Shown here piece by piece: positions 26,869 through 35,165 of a DNA stretch of 64,000 nucleotides (positions within the stretch are counted from its first letter, which is position 1; every line of letters starts with the position of its first letter). This DNA comes from Nocardioides solisilvae (GTDB taxonomy: Bacteria > Actinomycetota > Actinomycetes > Propionibacteriales > Nocardioidaceae): contig NZ_QHKX01000001.1 in NCBI RefSeq assembly GCF_003194625.1, positions 496,001-560,000 of the forward strand, written 5' to 3'. The notes beneath the pieces are model-generated. The model did not search any database, was not told where the DNA came from, and saw only the letters and a program-made list of their open reading frames with translations. The position numbers were made by a program, and so were the translations under genes.

Positions 26869-28668
26869 TCAGTCGCCGGCCGCCGCCGGGAGCCAGACCC
26901 GCACGGTGGTCCCCCGGCCCAGCTCGGACTCCAGCTCGACCCGGCCCCCGTGCTGCTCGACGACGCGCTGCACGATCGCCAGGCCCAGCCCCGTGCCCGG
27001 GCGCGCGAGTGCCCGGGGGTTGGTGGAGCGGAAGAAGTGGGAGAAGAGCCGGGCCTGGTCGGCCTCGCTGATCCCCAGCCCCTCGTCGGTGCAGGTGAGC
27101 CGCATCCCGCCGACGTGCGGCTCCAGGCACAGCCGCACGGTGCCTCCGGGGTCGGAGTACTTCACGGCGTTGCCCACGACGTTGACGAAGACCCGGAACA
27201 GGTCGTCGGCGTCGCCGAGCACGGTGGCCCGTTCGGGCGCCGCCTCGACCACCAGGGTCACCCGGTGCTGCTCGACCTCGAGGGCGAGGTCGTCCACCGC
27301 CTCGGCCAGCACCCGGGCCAGGTCGATCGGCAGCGGCGGACGGACGCCCGCCCCGGGCTGCTCGAGCCGGCTCATGGTCAGCAGGTCGTCGGCCAGCACC
27401 TGCAGCCGGCGCGCGGCCCGCGCCATGGCCCGCAGGCTGACGCCCGCCCGTCCGGCCGCCAGCTCGGCGCCCGCGTCGTCCTCCAGGCCCAGCATCTCGA
27501 CGTGGCCGAGCAGGACGCCGATCGGGTTCTTCAGCTCGTGCGAGACGGTCGAGACCAGCTCGCGCCGGTACTCGTCGGTGCGGCGCAGCTCGGCGTGCAG
27601 CGCGTGCTCGCTCTCCAGGGCGCGGGCCTGCAGGATCGCGGCGGCGAGGTCTCGGCCCACGTCGAGCGCGGCGACAGTCTCGGAGTCGGTCCACCGCTGC
27701 TCGCCCAGCCGCCGATGGATGAGCAGCGCCCCCAGCAGCTGGCGCGCGGTGCCGATCGGGACGAGGACCAGGCTGCCCAGCCCCTGCTCCCGCAGGCTCC
27801 GGGCGAGGAGCTCGCGGTGCTGCGGGGCCAGCTCGGGGTCGCCCCACACCTGCCCCGGCTCGGCGATCAGCACCCCCTCCCGCCGCCAGACCCGGTGCAG
27901 CGCCTGCTCGAGCTCGAGGTAGAAGTCGGGGCTGACGCCGTAGTCCGTGGCGTCCTCCCCCGGCGGCGGGCGCACCTCGATCTGGAGCCGCTCGGCGCGG
28001 AAGGCGTCCCGCAGCTCGTGGGTGGCGGCGTCCAGCAGCTCCGGCAGCTCGAGCCGGCCGCTGGCGGAGCGGATCATCGTGCGCGCAGCCTGCGCCATCC
28101 GGACCTGCTGGGCCAGGGCCTCTCGCTCGACGGTGGTCACGACCGCCCGGAAGGCCAGCTGCAGCGAGTCGGACAGCGCGCGCAGCTCCTCGCCGACTGG
28201 GCGCCTCCCGCCGACGGGCTCGTCGAGGTGCAGGAGTGCGCGCAGCGCGGAGGTGTCGTCGGTGAGTCGGGCCACCAGCACGTCGCCCCGCCGCCAGCCG
28301 TCGCCGCGCACCGGGCCGTCGGCGGCGCCGGACCACTCGGCGGCGACGAAGGTCAGCGTCCCGAAGGTGGCGCCCACGTCCAGGTCGGAGCCGGTCGACT
28401 CCAGCGGTACGGCGCGGCCCGGGGTGCGTCCCGCCACGGCGGCGGGCCCGGCCACGGCCACCGTCTCGAGCAGCCCGTCGGTGCGCAGCACCTCGATGGT
28501 GCAGACGCCGAACCCGGAGCGGGCCACGACGTCCTCGGCGATCAGCTGCAGGGCGGTCCGGTCCCGCGGGCCGCCCCATGCCCCGGCCCGGGAGGGCGCC
28601 TCGCGCTCCTCCGCGTCGATCTCCCGCACTGGCCACACTCCCCTGCGCCTCAGCGCCCGCACCGGCAT
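26869..28668 (-). CDS. Soluble GAF-domain sensor histidine kinase (paralog 2)
   Basis: A 599-residue kinase from ATG 28668, the same length as the kinase at 23686-25485, with block-by-block similarity: FGVCTIEVLRTDGLLE at the start, SHELKNPIGVLLGHVEML (H-box), NVVGNAVKYSDPGG (N-box), CTDEGLGIS (G1) and GTGLGLAIVQRVVEQHGG (G2). No membrane segments are present. Later GTG starts near 28637 are possible. The two kinases are same-strand and enclose the sirtuin and lipoprotein genes, suggesting tandem duplication followed by insertion or retention of an intervening cassette. No response regulator is nearby. Confidence 0.9.
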   Translation of the reverse strand: MPVRALRRRGVWPVREIDAEEREAPSRAGAWGGPRDRTALQLIAEDVVARSGFGVCTIEVLRTDGLLETVAVAGPAAVAGRTPGRAVPLESTGSDLDVGATFGTLTFVAAEWSGAADGPVRGDGWRRGDVLVARLTDDTSALRALLHLDEPVGGRRPVGEELRALSDSLQLAFRAVVTTVEREALAQQVRMAQAARTMIRSASGRLELPELLDAATHELRDAFRAERLQIEVRPPPGEDATDYGVSPDFYLELEQALHRVWRREGVLIAEPGQVWGDPELAPQHRELLARSLREQGLGSLVLVPIGTARQLLGALLIHRRLGEQRWTDSETVAALDVGRDLAAAILQARALESEHALHAELRRTDEYRRELVSTVSHELKNPIGVLLGHVEMLGLEDDAGAELAAGRAGVSLRAMARAARRLQVLADDLLTMSRLEQPGAGVRPPLPIDLARVLAEAVDDLALEVEQHRVTLVVEAAPERATVLGDADDLFRVFVNVVGNAVKYSDPGGTVRLCLEPHVGGMRLTCTDEGLGISEADQARLFSHFFRSTNPRALARPGTGLGLAIVQRVVEQHGGRVELESELGRGTTVRVWLPAAAGD

Positions 28669-28797
28669 GCCGGCTCGCGCCGGAAGGCCGACGCCCCCCG
28701 GCGTCGTACTGGAGGCTTCGTGCCTGAACCTCCCCACCCGGACTGTAGCCGTCTCGACGGGCGGCGACAGTCCTGACCGACGGGTAACCTGTGCGGC

Positions 28798-29943
28798 ATG
28801 ACGCGCGAGATCTACGACGAGGACCACGAGGCGTTCCGCGCCTCGGTCAAGGAGTTCCTGGACCGACAGGTCGTCCCGAACCTGGAGGAGTACGAGAAGA
28901 ACCACGGGCTCACCCGACAGTTCTGGCTGGACGCCGGGGCGCAGGGCCTCCTGGGCCTCGAGATCCCCGAGGAGCACGGCGGCGTGGACGCCGGCGACTA
29001 CCGCTTCAACGCGGTCCTCACCGAGGAGCTGGCGAAGGTCAACATGACCCTCCCCTCCTGCGTGGGCATCCACGCCGACATCACCGCTCCCTACCTCGTG
29101 CACCTGACCAACGAGGAGCAGCGCAAGCGCTGGCTGCCCGGCGTCGCCACGGGCGAGACGGTGCTGGCGATCGGCATGACCGAGCCCGGCGGCGGCTCCG
29201 ACCTCGCCAACCTCAAGACCACGGCCGTCCGCGACGGCGACGACTGGATCATCAACGGCTCCAAGACCTTCATCACCAACGGCGGCTCCGCCGACATCGT
29301 CGTGGTCGCGGCGCGCACCGCGCCGGAGAAGAAGGCCAAGGGCATCTCGCTCTTCGCCGTCGACACCAGGACTCCCGGCTTCTCCGTCGGGCGGGTGCTG
29401 GACAAGGTCGGCCAGGACGACTCCGACACCGCCGAGCTCTCCTTCGAGGACGTCCGGGTCAGCAACGACGACCTCGTGGGCCCGCTCGACACCGGCTTCA
29501 TCTCGATGATGCAGTTCCTCCCGCAGGAGCGCCTCGGCACCGCGATCACCGGCGTCGCGCACGCGAAGCAGATCCTCGAGGAGACCATCCAGTACGCCAA
29601 GGACCGGGTCGCCTTCGGCCAGCCGATCGGCAAGTTCCAGAACACGCAGTTCCTGCTGGCCGACCTGGTCACCCGGGTCGAGGTCACCGAGGCCTACATC
29701 GACCAGTGCGTCATGAAGCACACCCGCAAGGAGCTGACCGCCGTCGACGCCGCGAAGGCGAAGTGGTGGGCCACGCAGGTGCAGTCCGAGGTCCTCGACC
29801 ACTGCCTGCAGGTGCACGGCGGCTACGGCTACATGAACGAGTACCGCGTGGCCCGCGCCTGGCGCGACGCCCGCGTCACCAAGATCTGGGCCGGCTCCAA
29901 CGAGATCATGAAGATGCTCATCGCCCGCGACCTCGGTCTCTGA
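28798..29943 (+). CDS. Acyl-CoA dehydrogenase
   Basis: A 381-residue FAD-dependent acyl-CoA dehydrogenase catalysing the first step of beta-oxidation or a related alpha,beta-desaturation. Family signatures are GMTEPGGGSDLANLKT (flavin/substrate loop), DDWIINGSKTFITNG, RVAFGQPIGKFQNTQFLLADL, CLQVHGGYGYMNEY and KIWAGSNEIMKMLIAR near the C-terminus. Length and motifs fit long-chain FadE-like members. It is divergent from kinase paralog 2 and followed by two strong dyads. Exact chain-length specificity cannot be read from sequence. Confidence 0.92.
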   Translation: MTREIYDEDHEAFRASVKEFLDRQVVPNLEEYEKNHGLTRQFWLDAGAQGLLGLEIPEEHGGVDAGDYRFNAVLTEELAKVNMTLPSCVGIHADITAPYLVHLTNEEQRKRWLPGVATGETVLAIGMTEPGGGSDLANLKTTAVRDGDDWIINGSKTFITNGGSADIVVVAARTAPEKKAKGISLFAVDTRTPGFSVGRVLDKVGQDDSDTAELSFEDVRVSNDDLVGPLDTGFISMMQFLPQERLGTAITGVAHAKQILEETIQYAKDRVAFGQPIGKFQNTQFLLADLVTRVEVTEAYIDQCVMKHTRKELTAVDAAKAKWWATQVQSEVLDHCLQVHGGYGYMNEYRVARAWRDARVTKIWAGSNEIMKMLIARDLGL

Positions 29944-29973
29944 CACGTTCACCTGGCCCCGGAGGTCCTGTCG

Positions 29974-30026
29974 GTTCCTGACTGCTGCACCTGTCAGGAA
30001 CTGCTGGGATCACCGGGGCCCCGGTG
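29974..30026 (+). terminator. Stem-loop plus 16-nt palindrome after the acyl-CoA dehydrogenase
   Basis: GTTCCTGAC (29974-29982) and GTCAGGAAC (29993-30001) form a perfect 9-bp stem with a 10-nt loop. Ten bases on, CACCGGGGCCCCGGTG (30011-30026) is a perfect 16-nt palindrome followed by ATTT. The pair could terminate the dehydrogenase transcript; the palindrome could also be a protein site upstream of the next gene. Confidence 0.55.
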
Positions 30027-30102
30027 ATTTCGACCCACGTCCCGGGGTCAGCGGAGGCTCTCCTTGCTTGCGCGGCACGCGCGCGACGGGTGGGATGACG
30101 GC

Positions 30103-30822
30103 GTGAGCAGACTGGACGAGTCCCACGCGGGCGAGCCCCACGGCGTCAACCTGGCCAGCCGGTTGAACTGGCTACGGGCGGGCGTGCTGGGCGCCAACGA
30201 CGGGATCGTGTCGACCGCGGGGCTGGTCGCCGGGGTCGCGGGGGCCACCGACGACACCCGGGCCATCGTGCTCGCCGGGGTCGCGGGCCTGGTGGCCGGC
30301 GCGATCAGCATGGCGGCCGGCGAGTACGTCTCCGTCAGCACGCAGCGCGACACCGAGCGGGCCCAGCTGGTGATGGAGGCGGAGGAGCTGCGCACCGAGC
30401 CCGAGCTGGAGCTCGCCGAGCTCACCGGCCTGCTCCGGGGGCGAGGGCTGAGCGCCCGCCTGGCCGAGCAGGTGGCCGAGGAGCTCACGGAGCACGACGC
30501 CCTGGCGGCGCACGCCGAGATCGAGCTGGGCCTGGACCCCGAGCAGCAGACCAACCCCTGGCACGCCGCGTGGGCCTCCATGATCGCCTTCGTGCTGGGC
30601 GCCCTCCTGCCGCTGCTCGTGATCGCCTTCGCCCCTGCCGAGCAGCGGGTCTGGTTCACCGGCGTCTCCGTGGCGGCCGCCCTGGCCCTGACGGGGTGGA
30701 TCAGCTCACGACTGGGCGGGAGCCCACCGCTGCGGGCGGTGGCGCGCACCGTGGCCGGCGGGCTGCTCGCCATGGTCGTCACGAACGTGGTCGGCAACCT
30801 CTTCGGCGTCTACCTCGACTGA
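30103..30822 (+). CDS. VIT-family (CCC1-like) iron/manganese transporter
   Basis: About 239 residues from GTG 30103 (an in-frame TTG at 30064 would add 13). The start LNWLRAGVLGANDGIVSTAGLVAGVAG and AGAISMAAGEYVSVSTQRDTE are hallmark VIT1/CCC1 sequences, followed by a charged cytoplasmic segment (about residues 75-145) and three C-terminal membrane helices. The family moves Fe2+ or Mn2+ out of the cytosol. The 3' end overlaps the convergent histidine kinase by 117 bp. Confidence 0.92.
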   Translation: MSRLDESHAGEPHGVNLASRLNWLRAGVLGANDGIVSTAGLVAGVAGATDDTRAIVLAGVAGLVAGAISMAAGEYVSVSTQRDTERAQLVMEAEELRTEPELELAELTGLLRGRGLSARLAEQVAEELTEHDALAAHAEIELGLDPEQQTNPWHAAWASMIAFVLGALLPLLVIAFAPAEQRVWFTGVSVAAALALTGWISSRLGGSPPLRAVARTVAGGLLAMVVTNVVGNLFGVYLD

Positions 30823-32553
30823 GGCCGCTCCGTCGTCCCCCGACTCCGCGAGCGGCAGGGTGAACCGGAAGGTCGCACCCCGGCCCTCGACGCTCTCGGC
30901 CCAGATCCGGCCGCCGTGCCGCTCCACGATGCGCCGGCTGATGGTGAGGCCGAGGCCGGTGCCGCCGCCCTGGCGGCTGTCGTCCATGCCGACCTGGTGG
31001 AAGCGGTCGAAGACCCGCTCGAGCTCGTCTGCCGGGATGCCGCGGCCCTGGTCCGCGACGGAGACCAGGACGTGGTCGCCGTCGACCCGGGAGGAGACCT
31101 CGATCTCGCTGCCGGCGGGGGAGAACTTCAGCGCGTTGCCGAGGAGGTTGACCAGGACCTGCACCACCCGGTCGGCGTCGCAGCGGGCCTCGACCTCGCT
31201 CGTCAGCAGACGGACCCTCACCTCCCTCTCGGTGGCCAGCGAGCAGAGGGAGTGCACGGCCTCGCCGACCAGCGTGCCGAGGTCGTGCACCCCGGGGGCG
31301 AAGCCGAAGCTGCCGCTCTCGAGGCGCTCGAGGTGGATGATGTCGTCGACCAGCCGGGAGAGCCGCTCGCTGCCCCGGGTGGCACGGGAGATCATTGGCA
31401 GGGCCGTCGGGGGGAGCGCGCCGGCGTCGCCGTCCTCGAGCATCTCCAGCGACCCCCGGATCGCCGCGAGGGGGGTGCGCAGCTCGTGGCTGACTGCGGT
31501 GACGAACTCGCTCTTGATCGAGTCGAGCTTCTCGTAGGCGGCCGTGAGCTCGGCGAGCTCGTGGGTCCGGTCGGCCACCCGCGCCTCGAGCACCCCGCGG
31601 AGCCGCCAGGCGTCCTGGGTCTGCACGAGCTGGCGGACGCCGACCACCGCGATGGTGAACGCCCCGAGAAGCACCGAGCCCGCCTCGCGCGGGGCGAGCG
31701 CCACGGCGGCGGCCAGCGCCCCGAGGGCCACCAGATCGGGCAGCACGGGCGAGAGCCCGCCGTCCAGGTGGCGCCGGAAGGTCCGCAGCGGCGTGGGCCG
31801 CGTGCTGGCCACGGCCGCGGCGGCGGCCAGCAGCAGCGGTCCGAGGGAGTAGCCCACGTCGATCCCCCACGAGGGGTCGACCCCGCGGGCCACCGCCAGG
31901 GCGTAGCCGCTGTCGCCGACCGCGAACGCGGTGAAGGCGAGGCCGACGAGGACGACGTCGGTGCGACGGGGGCCGGCGCTGCGGAGCAGCAGCAGGCAGG
32001 CCAGCGACACCGCGAGGCCCGACCCGAGCGAGTAGACCGTCAGCATCACCCGCATGGTGACGTCCACCGACGAGCCGTAGACCGTGCCGAGGACGAACGT
32101 GTGGACGAGCTGCACGAGCCCCGTCGCCAGCACCAGCGCGTCCAGCAGCACGGGCCGCCACATCCCGCTCTGCCAGCGCACGGCGGGGTAGAGGAGGAGG
32201 GCCACGGCGCCGGTCACGAACGCCAGGAGGTAGGCGACGTCGCTGGTGCCGGTGGCCAGGGCGGAGCCGGTCTCGGCGCCCACCCGGACCAGCAGGTCGG
32301 CGCCGCCGTACAGGGTGAGGTAGGCCGCCATCAGCGCCCACGAGAGGCGTCCGCGCCCGCGGTGGTGGGCGGCGGCGTCGACGGAGAAGGCCGCGGCGAC
32401 GAACGCGGTGGGGACGCCCAGGACGCCCCCCGACAGCGCGAGCGGCGCCTCGCGGCCGGCGAGGGACCACGCCGAGGCGACCGCGGCCGCGGCGACGAGG
32501 GCCAGGCGCACCGCGAGGGGGCGCGTCAGCCAGCCAGGGGGACCCATCCGCAT
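30706..32553 (-). CDS. Membrane-bound sensor histidine kinase
   Basis: A 615-residue protein. About eight to nine hydrophobic segments fill residues 1-320, then a linker helix (ARVADRTHELAELTAAYEKLD) leads to HisKA (VSHELRTPLAAIRGSLEML), N-box NLLGNALKFSPAGSE, G1 VADQGRGIP and G2 GGGTGLGLTISRRIVERHGG. Start ATG 32553. The last ~45 residues beyond FTLPLAES are low-complexity and lie antisense to the VIT transporter; the stop appears to have drifted downstream. No response regulator is adjacent. The ligand sensed by the membrane domain is unknown. Confidence 0.9.
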   Translation of the reverse strand: MRMGPPGWLTRPLAVRLALVAAAAVASAWSLAGREAPLALSGGVLGVPTAFVAAAFSVDAAAHHRGRGRLSWALMAAYLTLYGGADLLVRVGAETGSALATGTSDVAYLLAFVTGAVALLLYPAVRWQSGMWRPVLLDALVLATGLVQLVHTFVLGTVYGSSVDVTMRVMLTVYSLGSGLAVSLACLLLLRSAGPRRTDVVLVGLAFTAFAVGDSGYALAVARGVDPSWGIDVGYSLGPLLLAAAAAVASTRPTPLRTFRRHLDGGLSPVLPDLVALGALAAAVALAPREAGSVLLGAFTIAVVGVRQLVQTQDAWRLRGVLEARVADRTHELAELTAAYEKLDSIKSEFVTAVSHELRTPLAAIRGSLEMLEDGDAGALPPTALPMISRATRGSERLSRLVDDIIHLERLESGSFGFAPGVHDLGTLVGEAVHSLCSLATEREVRVRLLTSEVEARCDADRVVQVLVNLLGNALKFSPAGSEIEVSSRVDGDHVLVSVADQGRGIPADELERVFDRFHQVGMDDSRQGGGTGLGLTISRRIVERHGGRIWAESVEGRGATFRFTLPLAESGDDGAASVEVDAEEVADHVRDDHGEQPAGHGARHRPQRWAPAQS

Positions 32554-32691
32554 CTCGACACTTCCACGAGCTCGTCCGCACGTGTCCCGAGCGGCACGGC
32601 GGTGGCCCCGCACACGACGGGGCCTCGACCATGAGAGCACCCGGGCGCGCCCGCCGTCCGGCGATTCACCCGAGCCGAGGCGGGAGGTAGG

Positions 32692-33717
32692 TCACACGTC
32701 CCGGGACGGGCGGCACGGGCCGGTGGAGGCGCGCAGGACCAGCTCGGGCTCGAAGACGTACTCGTGGGCGGGGACGGGCTGCCCGTCGATCGCGTCGGCG
32801 AGCGCGGCGACCGCGGCCGCCCCCATCGCCGCCGCCGGCTGCCGGACCGTGGTGAGCGGCGGGTCGAGGAAGCCGATCAGGCGGGAGTCGTCGAAGCCCA
32901 CCACGGAGACGTCGCCGGGCACCTCGAGCCCCCGCTCGCGGACCTCGCGGACCGCTCCGAGCGCCATCAGGTCCGACCCGCAGACCACGGCCGTGGCGCC
33001 GCGGTCGAGCAGGTTGCGGGTGGCCGCGGCGCCGCCCTCGACGGTGAAGAGGCCCTCCTCGATCCACTCCCGGGCATCGGCCTCCGACAGGCCCAGGGCC
33101 CGGCCGAGGGCCGCCACGAAGCCGGCCCGCTTGCGGGCCGACGGCATGAACCGCACCGGGCCGATCGCGAGCCCGATCCGGGTGTGGCCGAGCTGGGCCA
33201 GGTGGCTGACCGCGAGCTCCATGGCGGCCACGTCGTCGACGGAGACGAACGGCGCGTCCAGCCCCTCGACGTACCCGTTGACGAAGACGCAGGGCAGGCC
33301 CTTGTCGAGCAGGCTCTGGTAGCGCTGGTGGTCGGCCGCGGTGTCGGCGTGCTTGCCCGAGACGAAGACGATCCCGGCGACGCCGTGGTCGAGCAGGGAC
33401 TCGACGTACTCGTCCTCGGAGATCCCGCCGGGCGACTGGGTGCAGAGCACGGGGGTGTAGCGGCGCCGGGCCAGCGCGTCCTCGATCACCTGGGCGAAGA
33501 GGGGGAAGACGGGGTTCTCCAGCTCGGGCACGACCAGGCCGACCAGGCCCGCGCTGCGCCGGCGCAGCCGCGAGGGGCGCTCGTAGCCGAGCACGTCCAG
33601 GACGGCCAGCACCTGCTGCCGGGCGGCGTCGCTGACGCCGGGCTTGTCGTTGAGCACGCGGGACACGGTGGCCTCGCTGACGCCCGCCTCGACCGCGATC
33701 TGCGCCAGGGTTGCCAT
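32692..33717 (-). CDS. LacI-family transcriptional repressor of the adjacent sugar ABC operon
   Basis: A 341-residue regulator. The N-terminal helix-turn-helix MATLAQIAVEAGVSEATVSRVLNDKPGVS and the hinge region are followed by a periplasmic-binding-protein-like effector domain (VGLVVPELENPVFPLFAQVIED through VVGFDDSRLIGFLDPPLTTVRQP). ATG 33717 gives the normal family length. It is divergent from the sugar importer and almost certainly controls it through the sites between them; the inducer is probably the imported oligosaccharide or a product of it. Confidence 0.93.
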   Translation of the reverse strand: MATLAQIAVEAGVSEATVSRVLNDKPGVSDAARQQVLAVLDVLGYERPSRLRRRSAGLVGLVVPELENPVFPLFAQVIEDALARRRYTPVLCTQSPGGISEDEYVESLLDHGVAGIVFVSGKHADTAADHQRYQSLLDKGLPCVFVNGYVEGLDAPFVSVDDVAAMELAVSHLAQLGHTRIGLAIGPVRFMPSARKRAGFVAALGRALGLSEADAREWIEEGLFTVEGGAAATRNLLDRGATAVVCGSDLMALGAVREVRERGLEVPGDVSVVGFDDSRLIGFLDPPLTTVRQPAAAMGAAAVAALADAIDGQPVPAHEYVFEPELVLRASTGPCRPSRDV

Positions 33718-33732
33718 GGTGGTATGAAACTC

Positions 33733-33803
33733 CTTGCACGGCGATGCTGCAAGACTTTCCAGTTCTTGCAGGGATCTTGCCAGCACGCCGTGACACACGT
33801 CAC
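33733..33803. promoter_or_regulatory. Putative LacI/MalR-type operator cluster
   Basis: Half-sites CTTGCA (33733-33738), TGCAAG (33748-33753), CTTGCA (33765-33770) and CTTGCC (33776-33781) create overlapping inverted repeats centred between the repressor and binding-protein genes. A further dyad GTGAC-ACAC-GTCAC sits at 33790-33803. CTTGCA-type words resemble operators I recall for maltose repressors in Streptomyces, but that comparison is from memory. Confidence 0.6.
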
Positions 33804-33865
33804 ACTAGCAACAACTCCACGCGGCTCCGTCCGCGCGGTCGACCCAGCCCATCCGAGGAGCACCC

Positions 33866-35161
33866 ATGCGTCGTACCCACGCGGCCGCCGTCGCCGGCAC
33901 CGCAGCCCTCGCCCTCGTCCTGGCCGCCTGCGGCTCGGACTCGGACGACAGCTCGGAACAGAACGAGCCCGACCCCCAGTCGCTGTCCGCCGAGCTGACC
34001 TGGTGGGACACCTCCGACCCGGAGAACGAGGCGCCCGCGTTCGAGGAGCTGATCAAGCGCTTCAACGAGGAGTACCCAGACGTCGAGGTCAACTACCAGT
34101 CGGTCCCCTTCGGCGAGGCGCAGAACAAGTTCAAGACCGCCGCCAGCTCCGGCTCGGGCGCGCCCGACATCCTCCGCGCCGAGGTCGCCTGGGTGCCGGA
34201 GTTCGCCTCGCTGGGCTACCTCTACGCGCTCGACGGCACCGCGGCGCTCGAGGGCAACTTCCTCGAGACGCCGCTGTCGAGCAACGAGTACGACGGCTCG
34301 ACGTACGGCGTCCCGCAGGTCACCGACACCCTCGGCCTGATGTACAACAAGGAGCTCTTCCAGAAGGCCGGCCTCGACCCCGAGGCCCCGCCGACCACCT
34401 GGGACGAGGTCCGCGAGGCCTCCGAGGCGCTCCAGCAGAAGGCGGGCGTCGAGGGCATCTACCTCAACGCCGCCGGCTACTTCATGCTCCCGTTCCTCTA
34501 CGGCGAGGGCGGCGACCTGCTCGACGTCGACGCCGAGACCATCACGGTCAACTCCGAGGAGAACGTCGCGGGCCTCACGGTGGCCCAGCAGATGGTGAAG
34601 GACGGCACGGCCGCCAAGCCCAACGCGTCGGACTCCTACGGCACGATGATGACCCTCTTCAAGGAGGGCAAGGTCGGCATGATCGTCAACGGCCCGTGGG
34701 AGGTCGCCAACATCGCCGGCGACCCGAAGTTCGGCGGCTTCGAGAACCTCGGCATCGCCGCGGTCCCCGGCGGCAGCGAGCAGGCCGGCGCGCCGGTCGG
34801 CGGCCACAACTACGTCGTCTGGTCCGGGATGGACGAGGCCAAGGCCGACGCCGCCCTCGCCTTCGTCGAGTTCATGGCCTCCCCCGAGAGCCAGGCCTAC
34901 GTCGCCGAGGAGCTGGGCCTGCTGCCCGGCAACGCCGACGCCTACGACCTGCTGAGCGACAACGAGAAGGTCTCCGCCTGGCAGGGTGCGCTCGACGCCG
35001 CCCAGCCGCGGCCGTGGATCCCCGAGGGCGGCCTCTTCTTCGCGCCGCTCGACGAGATGGCGGTCAAGGTGCTGGTCCAGGGCCAGGACCCGAAGAAGGC
35101 CCTCGACGAGGTCGCCGAGACCTTCAAGGCCGAGGTCGTCCCCGACTACGAGGCCCAGTGA
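33866..35161 (+). CDS. Sugar ABC transporter substrate-binding lipoprotein (MalE-like)
   Basis: A 431-residue family-1 extracellular solute-binding protein. The signal peptide ends in the lipobox VLAAC (Cys near residue 23), followed by a Ser/Asp linker. Typical MalE-like blocks are LTWWDTSDPENEAPAFEELIKRFNEEYP, KFKTAASSGSGAPDILRAEVAWVPEFA and GKVGMIVNGPWEVANI. GAGGAG precedes the ATG. It delivers an oligosaccharide, probably a maltodextrin-like alpha-glucan by similarity, to the two permeases encoded just downstream. Confidence 0.93.
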   Translation: MRRTHAAAVAGTAALALVLAACGSDSDDSSEQNEPDPQSLSAELTWWDTSDPENEAPAFEELIKRFNEEYPDVEVNYQSVPFGEAQNKFKTAASSGSGAPDILRAEVAWVPEFASLGYLYALDGTAALEGNFLETPLSSNEYDGSTYGVPQVTDTLGLMYNKELFQKAGLDPEAPPTTWDEVREASEALQQKAGVEGIYLNAAGYFMLPFLYGEGGDLLDVDAETITVNSEENVAGLTVAQQMVKDGTAAKPNASDSYGTMMTLFKEGKVGMIVNGPWEVANIAGDPKFGGFENLGIAAVPGGSEQAGAPVGGHNYVVWSGMDEAKADAALAFVEFMASPESQAYVAEELGLLPGNADAYDLLSDNEKVSAWQGALDAAQPRPWIPEGGLFFAPLDEMAVKVLVQGQDPKKALDEVAETFKAEVVPDYEAQ

Positions 35162-35165
35162 CCTC

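Noticed and set aside
26869..29952. Extension of kinase paralog 2 to 1027 codons
   Set aside because: The extension is antisense to the acyl-CoA dehydrogenase; starting at ATG 28668 gives exactly the length of its paralog.
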